Source of the DNA: Selaginella moellendorffii
Lineage: Eukaryota; Streptophyta; Lycopodiopsida; Selaginellales; Selaginellaceae
NCBI RefSeq assembly: GCF_000143415.4
Contig: NW_003314275.1
Span: 2,098,697 to 2,162,696 of the forward strand
Direction of reading: 5' to 3'
DNA: 64,000 nt
Part shown: one piece after another, positions 31,005-42,450 of the stretch
Layout of the letters: each line of letters opens with the position of its first letter
How positions within the stretch are numbered: position 1 is the stretch's first letter
Translations under genes and position numbers: made by a program
The notes under the pieces: model-generated
The model's database searches: none
Told to the model about the DNA's origin: nothing
Seen by the model: only the letters and a program-made list of their open reading frames with translations

Positions 31005-33545
31005 TCACCAAAAGTCTCCGCAAGAACACACTCCATCCCTGAAAACATGGAATCGACTCGCGTCTCGGCAAACCACGACTCGCTGCTCGATCCGGGAGAT
31101 GATCGAGGTGGCTCTGTGGCAGTCGTCGCAAGCGCGGAGATTCTTGGCGATGTGTATGCTCGTCCCCGGCTTCGTGTTCACCAAAGCACACCCAATGGCC
31201 AGCTTCTCGCTATGGCCGCACAGAGCATTCTCTTTCTCCTCGTCTGCGATGTCAAACAGAACACCGTCCCAGTCAGGCACGTATCCGGCTTGTTTCAAGC
31301 TTACCATCACTTCCTTGAGCTTGGCGAGTATCTGGGAGCTCTGGGGATGGCTCGTGTCCCCGGCGCAAAACCTGTGAACCCTTCCGGATTCGTCAATCCA
31401 CCAGCTTTGTCCCGGCTTCTTGAATGCCCGAGCTTTGTTCCTCATCGTCCGGATGCTCAAGCTCTCCTCAAACATCCCGGCGGCGGCGTAGATGGTGGCC
31501 ATCACCGAGTACGCTGCAGCATCCCTCTCGTCAGCTCTTACAATGGAATCGAAAGCAAGCCTACCGGTTTCCACGTTTCTCCATTTCCTGCTCGCCGCCA
31601 AGATGGCTCTCCAGATCGTTAAGTTGGGCTGGAAAGGCATGGTTTTGATCATCGCCATCGCCTCGTCGAGATAGTTTCCTCGGGCTAGAGTGTCTACCAG
31701 GCAGCTGTAGTGTTCGATCGTCGCAGCAATCCCGTGATCCGAGATCATTGTATCGAAAACCTCCTTGCCTTTCTCGACTAGCCCGGCGTGGCTGCAAGCT
31801 GTGAGAATGCAGAGAAACGTGATCCTGTTTGGCTGGAGACGTTCTTCTTGCATCCTCTGGAAGAGATAGATTGCCTGCTTCGCATGTCCATGGTGACTAT
31901 ATCCTGCGATCAGCGAGTTCCATGTTACAAGTCCCCTCGTCGTCAAAGAATCAAATACCTCTTGAGCTTCTTGCATATCCGCGCACTTGCCGTAGAAACT
32001 AATCAAAGAGCTCGCCACGGCCTCGTCGTGCTCCAGTCCAGCACTCCGGATGTGAGAGTGGATTGACTTCCCAGTCTGCAAGTCTGCCAAAGATCCGCAG
32101 GCTTTGAGCGCAGAAACAAAAGTTTGAGAAACGGGCACGATACCTTCGTCGCGCATTCGAGCGTAGAATCGCAAAGCCACCTCCGCTTCACCGGACTGGG
32201 AGTAGCCCCGGATCATGGCGTTCCACAGCAGAAGATCGCGAGGCCGGGTCCTCTCAAAAACCTCTCGTGCCTCGGCCATGCTTCCACACTTGGAGTACAT
32301 ATCCACGAGAGTGCTCGCAACCAAGCTGTGTGCTTCGTGTCCCTGCTTCACGAGCTGGAAGTGCAAACCCGCGGCTTTCTCCAAGCACACCTTCTTGTCG
32401 AGTTGGTCTCTCGAGAGATCTTCCCTGGTGGCGATGCTTATACAGGCCTCGAGAGCACCGACGTAAGTTAGAGCGTTTGGCACGCATCCTTCCTCTTGCA
32501 TGCGTGAGAAGAGCTCGAGAGCCAAGTCTCCCTCTCCACTTTGAGCGTGTCCCATGATCAAAGCAGTCCAGGAGACAACGTCGTGGCGAGGCATCCGGTC
32601 GAAGATCCAGCGCGCCTCTATTATGCTCCCACACTTGACATACATATCCACGAGAGCGCTCTCGAGATATATATCCCAAGTCTCTCCAGCGTTCTTGAGC
32701 TGGGAGTGTACCGCATTTCCTTTCTCCAACGCCGAGACCTTGACAAGCTTCCCCTCGATCTTAGTCCCCTCTTCTCGAATCGCCAGTGCCGTGCAAGCAG
32801 CAAGCGCGGCGGTGAAAGTTCTCACGTTTGGAACGAAGCCTCTGTCTTGCATGTGGGAGAAGAGCTCGAGAGCCGTCTCGCCATCGCCACTGTCGACGTA
32901 TCCCAGGATCAAAGAGTTCCACAAAACCACGTCGTGATGGACCATGGCATCAAACACCACCTTTGCGCTCTCCATGTCCCCACACTTGGAGTACATATCC
33001 ACAAGGCTGCTCGCGACGAAGAGGTTTGATCCAAGACCGCTGCTCGCAGCCTGGGAGTGAAGAGCCTTTCCCCGATCTAAGCAATCCATAGCTCCTTCCA
33101 CCGCGAGAGCGGCACAAGCCTTCAAGGCCGCGACGTAAGTAGCGGCATTTGGCTTGAATCCCCGGCACTTCATCACGGAGAAGAGATCCAGTGCGACCTC
33201 TCCCTGGCCGCGCTGTGCATACCCTTTGATGATCGCGTTCCATGACACGACGCTGTGCTGCCGGATGCTGTCAAAGGCGCGCCTCGCCTCGACCATGCTC
33301 CCGCATTTGGCGTACATGTCGACGATGGTATTGGCGACGAAGATATTGGCCCCATCCCCGATGTGGCCGTGGATCCTCGCCCCGGCCTGCAAATCCCGCA
33401 GGCTGATGCACGCCTTGAGCGCCGCGAGCTGTGCCGCAACGCTGGGCGCCACCGAATCCTCCCGCATTCGATCGAACGCCCTGATCGCCTCCCTGGCCTC
33501 CTTGGCGCCCACCGCTCGCATTGTCCATAAGAACCCTAAAACCAA
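31005..33545 (-). CDS. PLS-class PPR protein with C-terminal DYW cytidine deaminase domain
   Basis: The product is an 846-aa intronless protein. P, L and S repeats run from about residue 15 to 620 (repeated VVSWNAIIKGYAQRG-type and LVDMYSKCGSM-type segments). E and E+ motifs follow, then a DYW domain with the zinc-binding HSE signature (HSEKLAIG), CDDCH, and a terminal GDFW immediately before the stop. DYW proteins convert C to U in organellar transcripts, and the repeats select the site. The last tripeptide is DFW in place of DYW. A damaged partial copy of its 5' half lies at 34784-35020. No targeting peptide is obvious, so the true start may lie upstream of 33545. Confidence 0.92.
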   Translation of the reverse strand: MVLGFLWTMRAVGAKEAREAIRAFDRMREDSVAPSVAAQLAALKACISLRDLQAGARIHGHIGDGANIFVANTIVDMYAKCGSMVEARRAFDSIRQHSVVSWNAIIKGYAQRGQGEVALDLFSVMKCRGFKPNAATYVAALKACAALAVEGAMDCLDRGKALHSQAASSGLGSNLFVASSLVDMYSKCGDMESAKVVFDAMVHHDVVLWNSLILGYVDSGDGETALELFSHMQDRGFVPNVRTFTAALAACTALAIREEGTKIEGKLVKVSALEKGNAVHSQLKNAGETWDIYLESALVDMYVKCGSIIEARWIFDRMPRHDVVSWTALIMGHAQSGEGDLALELFSRMQEEGCVPNALTYVGALEACISIATREDLSRDQLDKKVCLEKAAGLHFQLVKQGHEAHSLVASTLVDMYSKCGSMAEAREVFERTRPRDLLLWNAMIRGYSQSGEAEVALRFYARMRDEGIVPVSQTFVSALKACGSLADLQTGKSIHSHIRSAGLEHDEAVASSLISFYGKCADMQEAQEVFDSLTTRGLVTWNSLIAGYSHHGHAKQAIYLFQRMQEERLQPNRITFLCILTACSHAGLVEKGKEVFDTMISDHGIAATIEHYSCLVDTLARGNYLDEAMAMIKTMPFQPNLTIWRAILAASRKWRNVETGRLAFDSIVRADERDAAAYSVMATIYAAAGMFEESLSIRTMRNKARAFKKPGQSWWIDESGRVHRFCAGDTSHPQSSQILAKLKEVMVSLKQAGYVPDWDGVLFDIADEEKENALCGHSEKLAIGCALVNTKPGTSIHIAKNLRACDDCHRATSIISRIEQRVVVCRDASRFHVFRDGVCSCGDFW

Positions 33546-33559
33546 TAACCATCAGAATT

Positions 33560-34783
33560 AACTATGAGATCATCTATGCATCCAGCACAGGAGCAGTCTG
33601 CGAGATATAGAATATCTGAGAAATCGAATCGATCAAAGATAGGAGATGCCCGAAGTCTTGAGGCGCTCCAGCACACATCCAAAAATTGCCAGAGTGAGAT
33701 TCAAATTCCAGGGCTTTCCTCTTCTCTATGGTTTTGACAATAAAATTTGGAGGAGGAGGAAGTGGGATTGCTATAAAATCTTGAGGTTGTACTAGACCAT
33801 TCATATAAAATAATACTTGGTTTGCCTACTTTAAAAGGCCTTCAAAAGAACACTTGGATAAAGAAAGACTTGACTTGACTTAGACTCCAGCGTGTCCAAC
33901 CTTTAAGAACACAAGGCATCTTCTCTTCTGAAATGAAGAGTTTTTGTTCCCTTTGCAATATGTGCTCATGGACGAGGACGCTTCCAACCCTTGAATACAC
34001 TTACTTAAGCAACGCTTCCAGCACAACGTCCACGCTTTCGATCACCCCCAGTAGAGCACCTCCAATTTCATGGGCTTCAGTTCAGAAGCCTCCTCCTTCA
34101 AGTCATCCATCCCATCCAATCTAGCCAATGTAGAATATTTATTAAAGAAAGCCATGGAGAGCAATCGCCCGAGCACCAGCTCCTCCTCCTTCTCCGTTCC
34201 AATTTCTCTAACTTTCATTGTCAAAGCCACAGAGGACTTCAAAGTCCTCGAAGCCGACTGCTTCCTTGCTGGTGGGTTAAGTCTCATCCACTTCCTATAT
34301 GTCTCATGCAGCTCTTCATCGGGATCCTCTTGCCACTACACCATCTTGTACGGCCGTGACTTCCCTTCCGATGGTTACTTGGCCAAAGATTTCGATTTCA
34401 TGGTTTACACCCCAATGATCACAAACCACATGAGTTTAGCATCCAGACCGAAGCATCAGTGCGACAACATTCTTAAGTTACTTCACTCCCCAGCTCTACA
34501 TGCGACTCATCCGAATGAATCTGGAGGAAGTGTCTCACGAAGTCGCGGACGTTCTTGGCACAGAACTTTGCTACAGTTTCCAGGGTGCTCATTGTGCCAA
34601 CAGACAATCATACAATCTGCTTGGCAATCGGCAATTCCACAACTGTTGTTTACAGTGTCAATGTTTTGGGAATGAAAGTGGAGTATGACTTGGAGGATCA
34701 AGGATTGGATTTGGAACGGGATGTGATGCCTTCTGGCGTTATGGTTAATATAAAATACAAAAGGTGGAATTTCTTACCTTCTA
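33560..34783. other. Intergenic with a weak unrecognised frame (34070-34675 +)
   Basis: A 201-codon frame shows no recognised domain, and two overlapping frames over 34490-34690 look equally plausible, suggesting a frameshifted remnant. Lower GC and poor codon regularity argue against a live gene. Confidence 0.35.
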
Positions 34784-35020
34784 TGGCATTTTGCTTGAAT
34801 CCCCGGCGTTTCATCGCGGAGAAGAGATCCAGTGCGACCTCTCCCTGGCCGCGCTGCATATACCCTTTGATGATCGCGTTCCACGACACGACGCCGGATG
34901 CTGTCAAGGGCACGTCTCGGCTGGCCGTGGATCCTCGCCCCGGCCTGCAAATCCCGCAGGCTGATGCACGCCTTACGCTGGGCGTTACCGATTCCTCCCG
35001 AATTCGATCAAACGCTAATC
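34784..35020 (-). pseudogene. Fragment of the neighbouring PPR-DYW gene
   Basis: The sequence matches the 5' half of the PPR-DYW gene (about 33144-33480) in the same orientation, with internal deletions joining non-adjacent parts. It keeps the segment encoding NAIIKGYMQRGQGEVALDLF. No start or continuous frame remains. It is a broken duplicate about 1.3 kb upstream of its source. Confidence 0.85.
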
Positions 35021-35037
35021 TTTGAGTTTAGGACATT

Positions 35038-35410
35038 TGTGGAGGCCGCCACGGTAGCCTGGTGGAGGCGCTCACCAAGTACCTCCACCAGCACGGCAGC
35101 CTCCTCTTGCAAATTACCCACGAGTCCCATTTGGAGGTGCCGCCTCCAAAGGAAAACGCCCGAGCCAGGATGTCCCCAAGGTCGGGCCGGACTTTGTCCG
35201 GTGGGCTGCTGGAGGCGTGGGAAATCTAGTCGAGCTCTTCCCATGAAAACAACCAAGCAAGAAGATTTAATATGGGCGCCATCCAGATCCAGCTCCATCT
35301 ACGCCACAGCCAAAGAAACTCGTTAGAAGCACGCGCACACACAAGCAATCCTCCCGAGCCCAACCGCCAGAGGCCCCCGAGAAAACCCTAGCCACTCTCA
35401 CATTTATATA
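35038..35410 (-). repeat. Duplicated segment, copy 1 (possible small gene 5' end)
   Basis: The segment is uninterrupted here but split in copy 2 (35826-36000 plus 38490-38665). On the minus strand it looks like a gene start: a leader with CTAGGGTTTTC, then ATG at 35298 (MELDLDGAH...). In copy 2 the same codons are followed by a plausible splice donor (GTGAGT). No protein family was recognised, and the frame after the first exon differs between copies. Confidence 0.6.
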
Positions 35411-35825
35411 CTACTATCTTTGAGACTAAGAATATTATATTGAACTTTGAATATGCTCTTTGAATGTTAATCTTTGAAGGAGTTTTGGAAAGGTTGGCGT
35501 TTTCCTCCTCTGTGAATCAATCAATCAATCCAATCCAGCGAGCAATCAAAGCACTATTAGCTTTAGTTTGGCATCTTCTATAGAAACTCCAAGGGCAATA
35601 CAGATTTTAAAAACAGGACTAGTAAGATTGCAGCAGCATTGTGGGAAAAATTTCCACAGAACACCACCACCTTTTTGAAGGTGGTGGAGCTTCTCAGACA
35701 GAAGCTGTAAACTCGATGTTCGTACATGATCCCAGGAATGTGGTCTTACTTGCTCAATCCAATTCAGACTTGTGAAACTGTAAGAAAAGAAAGAGGTAGC
35801 TTGCTTCTTTGATTTTACGAGATTT

Positions 35826-36000
35826 ATGGAGGCCGCCTGGTGGGAGTGCTCGCTGAGTACCTCCAGCAGGCGTGGCAGCCTCCCTGCAAATTACCCACGA
35901 GTCCCATTTGGAGGTGCCGCCTTCAAAGGAAAATGCCTGAGCCAGGATGTCGCCAGGTTGGGCTAATCTAGTCGAGCTCTTTGCCATCTTCTTCTTTTGC
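35826..36000 (-). repeat. Duplicated segment, copy 2, proximal half
   Basis: This is the same sequence as 35038-35240, including the GACTCGTGGGTAATTTGC block on the minus strand. The match stops where the copia relic begins. The distal half continues at 38490-38665. Confidence 0.75.
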
Positions 36001-36010
36001 AGCAAGGAGG

Positions 36011-38440
36011 TGTTGGACCAGAATCACCGTAATCAAAGGCATAGATGGAGGAGCATAAGTTGTATAAATGTCTTGGTGTAATGGGCCAAGCATGCAAGTA
36101 TTTTTTCCATATGCAAGTATTTGTTCCAATTCTCCTTTTTTAAGGGTATGGTTAGCTGGGCGGTGGCATGATAATGAATGGATCAGTGGGTAGGGACAGT
36201 AAACAGTAGGCAAAGCAATAATAACAGCATAGGTCAAATTAGATTGGATTAAATTGGATACAGAGAAGGGAGAAAACTTGAGTTCCAAGCTTCTTCTTTC
36301 ACACAACAACATACTTGGGTTGGTTTTCTATTCTAGAAACCAAGCTTTCCTAGAAGAAGCTACTTAGAGGTTATGACTGGACGAGAACACATCCCCATAA
36401 TTCTCTCTCCAGAGGATGTATCATGCATGGCAGTGGAGTAGTGGCAAGCATACCAGAAGTCTGGAGAGTTCTTCACCTTGAGTATATTTTCCAACCAAAC
36501 TCACTTGATTAACCTGCATGGTGTAGATCAGAAGGTTGCAAACATACATCAATATAGAAGTGTCAATGACATCTTTGAGGAAAAGAACACAGTAGGAGGG
36601 GACTTCAAATATGATAAATCTATTGCTCTTGAAGTGATTCTCCAACAAATGCCCATGAACAACATTTAAATGGAACTTAGTGGAATAAGCTCATATCAAG
36701 TACAGCTCCTTGGACAAGTTGTTTTTCCCAAAAATAAGTTATATGCAATTCTTGGTTTCTATAAGTACATTGTGCTATACATTCCAAAGCTCGGAAAACA
36801 TATTTTGTCCATTTCTAAATTGGTAGAGGATGGAGTACACAATTCTTTCATCGGTCAGCAGTAGATTTTATATACAATTATATATAGATTGCTCAAATCT
36901 CTATTTGCAAATACTATTTTAGTCATTAACAAAACAAAATTACAATTATAGCATTAGCATATGCGAGTTTTTGCAGGATAGAAAAGACATTCATGGTGTA
37001 CCAAATCTTCCAAGATCAAGTAACACATTTTTTAATGACTATTTACAAATGAAATGAAAAAAGCCATTTCTTATAAAAGCTACTACTTGAAGTACTTCAC
37101 TTTTACAGTTGGTTCAAATTGATATTTAAGGACCCAAGAATGACACAACAAATGGGAAGTGGATTCTAGGTACTTTTTATCTTCAGAACTAGACATTAGT
37201 TTGGATGTCCTCAATATCTCTCTAGTTAACATGGAAGTAGCATCACCACCTTTACTAGTCAGCCCTCCTCTTGAGAATCCACTGCCACCAATGGAAGATC
37301 CACTGGTAGTTCCCAAGGCAATAACATGACCTCAATGGCAAGTTGTGATGCAAGTGGAATATATTGCTCAACTGGAGAACAACTCAAGGATCTTAGTTTC
37401 TCTTAAACATGACATAAACTTAAATATCAAGAAATTAGGGGAGGTACAAAGCACAATTAGTAGCTAAAGGTTATAAACAACAAGTACAATGAGATATTCT
37501 CATCTATAGTCAAGATGATTTATATTCATTCTATCTTGGCAATTACTAATCACTTGGATTTAGACATAGAGCAAATGAACATTAAGAATGTGTCTCTCAA
37601 TGGAGAGCTTGAACAACTTATTTATATGCAACAACCACCTAGTGTTGAGGTACACCATCTCCCCCTTAGAATGTGGTTTGTCTAGTTTCAAGAGTTTGTA
37701 GGATTGTAGAGTTAGAGTTGATAAGAAAGAATATATATACTTATATTGATAAGCTTGGAGTAGCTTATACTTCATGTCATGAGAGACTTGTAAGCCTAGG
37801 CAAAAAAAAAAAAAAAAGTTTACCTCAAAGTCAGTCATTTTATTCTGCAATAATTAAATCCTCAACAAAAACACATGTTACAATAAGAATAGATAAGACC
37901 AATATATACCATATTCTTGGTGAATATTTTAAATAGTATATAGAGCATTTTAGTTAGTGTTCTTTATTAGAACATGGTTGGTGCATTTATGTATATTGCC
38001 ACAGCTGATATATTAACAGCAGTCGTTCAAGTTTGCCAATTCATGTAGAATCCAGGCAAGAGACATTAGTATGTAGTGGAATGTATATTCAATTATTTAG
38101 AAGGGACTTCTTCATTATTCACTGAATACTAGATCACCAAATCAGCAATAGTATTATATGGAATGGTGGATGTAGATTTATTCAGAGACCTAAACGAGGC
38201 CATCTATAACAGGGTATGTTAATAAGTATTTTAATGCTATTGTTTCTTAGTGTAGCCAGAAATAACCTATGAACAATCAAATCAAATCTCCGATTCTTCA
38301 ATCTAATCTCCAGGATCAGATAGAGGGGGAGTGTTGGACCAAAATCACCGTAATCAAAGGCATAGATGGATGTATAAATGTCTTGGGGTTGTAATAAACC
38401 AAGTGTGCAAGTATTTTTTCCATATCAAGTATTCATTCCA
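36011..38440 (+). mobile_element. Ty1/copia LTR retrotransposon relic
   Basis: TGTTGGACC starts at 36011 and again at 38332, and each is followed by about 100 bp of matching LTR sequence. A polypurine tract (AGATAGAGGGGGAG) immediately precedes the second LTR. Between them are broken frames with copia hallmarks: a gag-pol-like LYIPKLGKHILSISKL (about 36775), reverse transcriptase pieces KAQLVAKGYKQ and FLNGELEQ-like NVSLNGELEQLIYMQQPP (37450-37650), and RNase H-like remnants (38060-38220). Stops in every frame show it is dead. LTR outer limits are uncertain and the right LTR appears truncated. Confidence 0.8.
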
Positions 38441-38489
38441 GAGAGAGAACGCATCCGAGTAAGAAAGACCAAGTCCCACACTTCATAGC

Positions 38490-38665
38490 AAGCAAGCAAG
38501 TAAGAAGATCTAATCACTCACCATGGGTGCCATCCAGATCCAGCTCCATCTATGCCACAGCCAAGAGAAATTGTTAGAGAGGAGCGCACACAAACCAGCA
38601 ATCCTCCCGAGCTCAACCGCCAGAGGCCCCTGAGAAAACCAGCGCCGCCAGGGTCTCGCAGTTAT
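38490..38665 (-). repeat. Duplicated segment, copy 2, distal half
   Basis: This matches 35240-35410. On the minus strand it contains a leader, ATGGAGCTGGATCTGGATGG and a possible GTGAGT donor. The copia element separates it from its proximal half. Confidence 0.75.
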
Positions 38666-39439
38666 ATACCAATGGCACACTGTTACTGCTTTTGACCAGC
38701 TGAGCAGGCGCCTCAGATTGACAGTTAACCCAGCACAGGGGCAGTATCACATGCCAATACAGAAGAGCTCGGGATCAGAGAATCAAATCCCTCGCAGCCA
38801 ACAGTGACGGCAAGCTGGTATGTTGCACTGTTACCTCTGTGCATTTACAAAAATGTAGTTCTGCTAGTAATAAACTGAAGAATTTGTCTTCGAAAAAGTT
38901 TATTTCTCTGGAGCTATTCTATAGTGCTTTTCTCATTGGCTTCTACATATTGTCATTTGTTTGATACTTTTCACTTCTTAATTACAATAGAAAAGAAAGA
39001 AAAACACAGAGCTGCATACCTTAACCCATGGGTCTCATGCTAGATCTGAGACAAGTACGTAAGACAATTGTCTAAATAACCCAAAGAAATCAGCTTATCC
39101 TTTTGATTTCCGTTTGTCGCATTTTCAGCAAGTCCATTTGGTATGTTTTTGAAGGGTCTTTTTATTTCGTCGAGAGATGGAAACGAGCAGAGTGGACCGT
39201 AGTTTCAAAGTCCGTAGCGTCCTTGGCATTTCTTTCAGCTGAAGGTTTGTAGGTTGAAGAAACAGGCACGACATGAAGATAGCTAATAACTTTCCGGTGT
39301 TCCTTGGTCTTGGATTGGCCATGGGCGCCATGACATGCACGGTCGCAGCTTGTTTTCACTTTCGTAGTGGTCCGACAGTGGTCTTGACGGCCAGCCGAGA
39401 CGAGCAAGAGTGGATCCCTGAAGTCGATGCTTAGACACT

Positions 39440-39540
39440 TACGCAAAAGGGAGAGCTGTTCTGCAGACAAACACTGCTGTCCTGCCGGCCCAGCTGCATG
39501 GAAGCTTAGCATCAAAGCTTGTTTCGCTTTAACCGTTGCT
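39440..39540 (-). pseudogene. Phytol kinase exon fragment
   Basis: The minus strand reads a version of the KLPY..SWAG.TAMF exon (compare 39800-39900), including AGCTGGGCCGG and AACAGCTCTCCC. It is embedded in a longer ORF (39162-39515) that is otherwise unrecognised. Confidence 0.6.
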
Positions 39541-39581
39541 TAAAATAAAATGTGAGAAAGTGGAGTCACGAACCTCTTACT

Positions 39582-40637
39582 TCAGAATAAGATCGAGCTG
39601 AGCAGCATGGCCGTCGTTGGGACCATGAGATTGTCATCCAAAGACGACGTGATTGGCAGCGATTCCACAAGCGTTGCTGCTAGCGAGATGAATGTGACAC
39701 GAGCTAGAGTATCGAGCGGATCCAAGGCATAAACGTGAAGTAATAGATCGACCTGAAACGATGGAAGAGTCACTCAAGGCCAAGCTTTTGTTTCGAAAAA
39801 CACTTACACGAAAGAGAGCGCTGTTCCACAGACGAACATTGCTGTGCTTCCGGCCCAGCTTTTTTTCTCATTGTATGGAAGCTTTTAACGCCCGAACTTC
39901 CTGCCTATTATCTCAGCAATCCCCGTAGCGCGAGAGTCAGGCTAAGCAAGCTTTTGGATGGATTTACTTACCGTCACCGCCGCACATCACAGACAGAGCT
40001 ATCATTCAACGGGGGAGTCACGCCAGAAACACACTGTGCTTACGAAGAGCACCGCTACATAGTATAAAGGACCTCGTAAAAGCTCTCTATAAAAACAGAA
40101 AAAGTAACGATGAGCAAGAATATAAAAACTTCTGGTGTTGTTTAAATGATACTCCACTCACTTGGCATCGCCATCTCTGCTCATCGACTTCACCACCCCT
40201 TCGTTTGTTCTCAAACCGAGGCCGAGGATTAGAAGACGCACAGCGTTGGCCAGTGGAACTAGCGAACAAATGTAGCGGGACGCCGACGAAGAGCTGTAAA
40301 CAAACATGGAAAACCGGTTTGAGACTCAAGAACGGAAAAACTTTGTTCGCTCGAGCGAGTAGAGAAAGAAAAGGATTTTCTTTCGTTGATACCTGAAGAG
40401 GGGCCACGAAGGCATGAAGAGTGGACCCGTTGTCATATGGACGAGCTTGCGAGAAAGCTTCTGCGCTGAAAGAAAGAGACAATTAGAACAAACAAATAGA
40501 TGAGAAGAGAACCACGTCTTGTTCTTTACCTGGTCTAGGACATTGAATCTAGTGAGTAGCTCGAAGACCTGGTAAGCTCCAGCCACCACCGCTCCCATCA
40601 CCCCGAAATCCTGCTGGAATTCTTGGACAGCGCTCAT
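39582..40637 (-). pseudogene. Phytol/farnesol kinase-like gene, disrupted
   Basis: Recognisable exons on the minus strand: 40637-40530 (MSAVQEFQQDF...NVLDQ), 40460-40393 (KLSRKLVHMTTGPLFM), 40293-40162 (SLVPLANAVRLLILGLG), 40086-39972 (ELLRGPLYYVAVLF... MCGGDG), about 39930-39809 (IIGRKFG...SWAGSTAMF), 39762-39582 ([16 protein letters not shown]). These match the membrane CTP-dependent kinases that phosphorylate phytol in plastids (VTE5/FOLK family). Disruptions are a 1-nt loss near 40003-40012, an in-frame TAA at 39885-39887 and no clear acceptor before the fifth exon. A sequence error could explain one of these but hardly all three. Confidence 0.82.
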
Positions 40638-40805
40638 GGCGGCGCTGCTCGTAGTGCCCCATTCTTTGCGGAAAGAAACTCTCACGATCTCTTTCAGAAC
40701 CGAGAAGAACCCTAAACCCCACAAAATTGGGGAAATTTGGAGCTGTCTTCGGCTTCTTAGCGATTTGTCTTGCATTGATCGATCGATCCACCGATAGACT
40801 GAGAG

Positions 40806-41421
40806 TGTCCAGTACTTCTTCGGTCAACTATGACAACAGCCTCCGGCTCGCCGATTTCCGGCGGAACTTCCGTGTGGAGATCAAATATCTGACGGAGGGC
40901 GATCTATATGATTGGAATCGATGCCGCTCTTGCCAATGCTTTTCGGAAGATTTTGATCGCGGACTTTCTTTCTTTCTTTCTTTATTTCTGTGTGGAGCAG
41001 TGTCTGAAGGACTATTTTTTTCTTCTTAGTTGCAAAGAGAACACGTCGGTGATTCAAGACGAGCTCTGCGCTCATCGACTCGGTTTGGTTCCCGTCAAGG
41101 CCGAAGAGGACTTTTCCAGACGAAGATAGCGGCTGAGAAGAATACTATTGTTTTCTCCTTCGAAGTGAAATGCAAGCGACAGGGAGATCGCATGCAGGTT
41201 ATTTTACTTCCGTATCTTCTCTCGCTGTGATTAATTTTTCGATTCCAGTAAAATCTGACCCTCCTTGTAGGAAGTTTTTTTGCTCGATCTGATGCGATAG
41301 CTTTTGCTGCTCCTCCAGTCACTGTTGAATCGACTGGAGCTCTTCCACCCGAGGTTCTCTTCACAGAAGCGGTGAAAATCCTCTCAGCGAAGTGCCAGAG
41401 AATCTATAATGAACTCTCGTG
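40806..41421 (+). pseudogene. RPAC1 (RNA polymerase I/III subunit AC40) fragment, internally deleted
   Basis: The N-terminal part reads VEIKYLTEGD, then, after a frameshift near 40910, MIGIDAALANAFRKILIA. Across a short intron follow NTSVIQDELCAHRLGLVPVKA and NTIVFSFEVKCKRQGD. The last piece (about 41301-41421) is VESTGALPPEVLFTEAVKIL, the family C-terminus. The alpha-like dimerisation motif and the flanking parts identify the subunit shared by RNA polymerases I and III. The middle of the protein is missing and the frame is broken, so it is a pseudogene. Confidence 0.85.
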
Positions 41422-41934
41422 AGAGGAAGAGATTTTTAATTCACGAGCATCTCCCACTTTCTCTCGGCGAATATTCCCGTGACGAAATAGCGGCATAAAA
41501 GCGGCCAACGGGCGGCGCTTAGCAGGTTCGGCAGACGAGCCGTACGTTCTAGTAAATCTACCAGACCTAGAAAGCGGCTCCGTACGCTCTTGGTCCGGGA
41601 CCGAGCCTGTCTCGAGAACGAAGAAGAGGGACTGTCGATGATGGTTTGTGTTCTTCGTGGGAGGAGAAGTTTGCCGTTGCGCGGCGAAAAGCCCTAGCGC
41701 CTGTCGATCGAGGGGGAAGGAGGTGCATTCTCAGCAGGCGACGAGTGGAGCGGCAATTGTGGTGTGATCGTAGCGGCCGGTCTCCTAGGGTTTGAATCCG
41801 CGGGACAGGGATCCGCCGGAGCGCTGTTGAATTGGCCGGCGGCTTTTCCACGGATTCCAGCTGCTGCAAGGTATGCCGTGATTTGGCGAGGGACACACCG
41901 GGGCATGCTGTGATCAGCTCGGATGTTTCCAGCC

Positions 41935-42450
41935 ATGGCACCGGAGAGGCGATTGTTTGGCGGAGCTTCCCCTCGCAGTGGAAATGTGGTTTCGGAAAGG
42001 GAGATTTCCAGACAGCAGTGGCGAGATTTCTTCGTGGAGGATCCGATGGAAGAGGGATTGAGCGACATCCATATGGCATCGCGCAGAGCGGAGGAGGCAG
42101 GTTAGAACGTTTGGTGATATAGACTTTTCATGCATGACTCTTTCTTTCTTGTTTATCGCTGCGCATAGGCGATTCTTAGCTGCGCGATGGCTACACGTGA
42201 ATTGTCCCGAATCTAATCTTCATTTTCACAGGGTACCAGCGACGAAGTCGTGGATTGCTCGCACGGCAAGCAGCTGTGGGATCTTTGCAAGGAAAAGTAC
42301 GAGCCACTGTGGCTCAAAGGAGGGGGTCACTGCAACTTGGAGCTCTATCCAGAGTATATCAGGCACTTGCGCAAGTTTATCATGTCTCTTGAGAAATCCG
42401 GTGGCCCAAGGAACGCCAAAGGACCCGGTCTTACTAACGAGAAAGAAAAA
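41935..42450 (+). pseudogene. Chimeric remnant: unknown first exon plus ABHD17-like hydrolase 3' exon
   Basis: The region 41640-41880 resembles a leader with a possible intron (GTATGCC to TTTCCAG). It is followed by a coding-like exon at 41935 (MAPERRLFGG... ending RRAEEAG) with no recognised family. After an intron-like stretch, 42234-42450 encodes [16 protein letters not shown] ... [14 protein letters not shown]. This is the C-terminal exon of ABHD17-type alpha/beta hydrolases, with the catalytic Asp (DDEVV-like) and His (GGGHC) regions. The nucleophile-elbow half is absent, so it cannot be an active hydrolase. Confidence 0.65.

Noticed and set aside
31047-33561. Plus-strand frames opposite the PPR-DYW gene
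   Set aside because: They mirror an 846-codon minus-strand frame with repeats and a DYW domain.
39162-39515. 117-codon minus-strand frame as an intact small gene
   Set aside because: Its start overlaps a shifted copy of a phytol kinase exon and the rest has no motif or relative.
40960-40990. TTTC microsatellite as a regulatory tract
   Set aside because: It lies within a short intron-like part of the RPAC1 pseudogene and is a simple tetranucleotide repeat.
41567-42079. 170-codon minus-strand frame
   Set aside because: The composition fits a shadow of the plus-strand leader and first exon, with no motif and no promoter evidence.
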